Source: Paracnuella aquatica (lineage in GTDB: Bacteria; Bacteroidota; Bacteroidia; Chitinophagales; Chitinophagaceae). From it: a DNA stretch of 64,000 nt. Within the stretch, counting starts at the first letter, position 1. The number at the start of each line of letters is the position of its first letter. The position numbers and the translations under genes were made by a program. Positions 63,787 through 64,000 of the stretch are shown here, in pieces. The stretch is from contig NZ_QOWJ01000003.1 in NCBI RefSeq assembly GCF_003332885.2, positions 62,001 through 126,000 of the forward strand, given 5' to 3'. The notes under the pieces were generated by a model. That model worked only from the letters and a program-made list of their open reading frames with translations, did no database searches and was not told the origin of the DNA.

Positions 63787-64000
63787 TTATTTCAAATAAC
63801 GGTCCAGTAGCAATAAAAGTTTAGGCACGTCTACTGGTTTGGAAAGATAATCATCGGCACCGGCCTCAAGGCAGCGTTCCCGGTCGCCGGCCATGGCCTG
63901 CGCCGTAACGGCAATGATGGGAATATGGCCCCATGCGGGGTCGCCTTTGAGCATGGGAATGGCCTGGTAACCGTCCATTTCGGGCATCATAATATCCAAA
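63787..64000 (-). CDS. response-regulator receiver (5' part beyond the window edge)
   Basis: The frame runs off the right edge, and the visible 71 codons are the C-terminal part of a receiver: phosphoacceptor Asp in [28 protein letters not shown], and the Lys in [19 protein letters not shown]. The stop is a TAA at 63787. The apparent Met at the edge is internal to the domain, so the true start lies further right. Together with cheR and cheB this is probably the receiver end of a hybrid histidine kinase, a layout frequent in Bacteroidota, but only the receiver is seen. Confidence 0.85.
   Translation of the reverse strand, partial: LDIMMPEMDGYQAIPMLKGDPAWGHIPIIAVTAQAMAGDRERCLEAGADDYLSKPVDVPKLLLLLDRYLK

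Overview
The window looks like chromosomal DNA of a Bacteroidota member, most likely a Chitinophagaceae-type organism. The evidence is a TamB/TamL-lipoprotein pair, two secreted proteins with type IX secretion (T9SS) C-terminal sorting domains, a GldM C-terminal-domain paralogue, Bacteroidota-specific families (DUF4293, DUF6427, DUF2279 types), TAnnTTTG-type -7 promoter boxes and few Shine-Dalgarno sequences. I see no rRNA, tRNA, phage, insertion-sequence transposase or CRISPR array. Assignments rest on motifs and family memory; no database search was run.

Layout. 1-6710 (minus): tamB followed by a 3'-truncated tamL, coupled by an ATGA overlap. 6895-9509 (minus): a small unknown protein, ApbE flavin transferase and NhaA antiporter. 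9652-11712: small unknown, DoxX-like and DUF2279-like membrane proteins. 11763-20121 (minus): trehalose/glycogen operon glgX(treX)-treZ-treY::malQ, whose last gene is a fusion. 20350-27196 (plus): unknown protein, tandem universal stress protein with a possible Crp/Fnr-type operator, then glycerol genes glpD, glpK, glpF and a glycerophosphodiesterase lipoprotein with its own promoter. 27349-34686: anchored unknown, thioredoxin, met-zincin-like protease, lipoprotein and Kup potassium transporter. 34884-42101 (plus): secreted unknown, DUF6427 membrane protein, purQ, a stand-alone DsbD-alpha domain, dsbD and a GldM-C-like secreted protein. 42508-46218: ECF sigma factor and uvrA. 46664-52007: two T9SS cargo proteins. 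52382-55493: DUF4293 protein, glyA, sugar-phosphate nucleotidyltransferase. 55580-56255: UPF0175/DUF3368 toxin-antitoxin pair. 56327-61731: GreA/Rnk-like factor, several small unknowns, nitronate-monooxygenase-like enzyme, 2'-5' RNA ligase-like protein and a coiled-coil secreted protein. 61801-64000: receiver protein, CheB and CheR modules and the tail of a further receiver cut by the right edge.

How the genes work together. The GlgX-TreZ-TreY::MalQ set can debranch glycogen, make trehalose from maltooligosaccharide ends and recycle short glucans. GDPD, GlpF, GlpK and GlpD form a route from glycerophosphodiesters to dihydroxyacetone phosphate. The Dsb pair appears to split one reductase pathway: the stand-alone alpha domain keeps the cysteine pair that the DsbD N-domain has lost.

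The most unusual non-coding content is two classes of intergenic repeat. (i) Five palindromic elements bounded by GTCAT...ATGAC, in four sequence families, all lie beside intrinsic terminators. (ii) At least seven 'word-hairpin' tracts are built from degenerate tandem words of about 7-10 nt that reappear as reverse complements in a second arm; each locus uses largely its own word set, and they lie mostly between co-directional genes.
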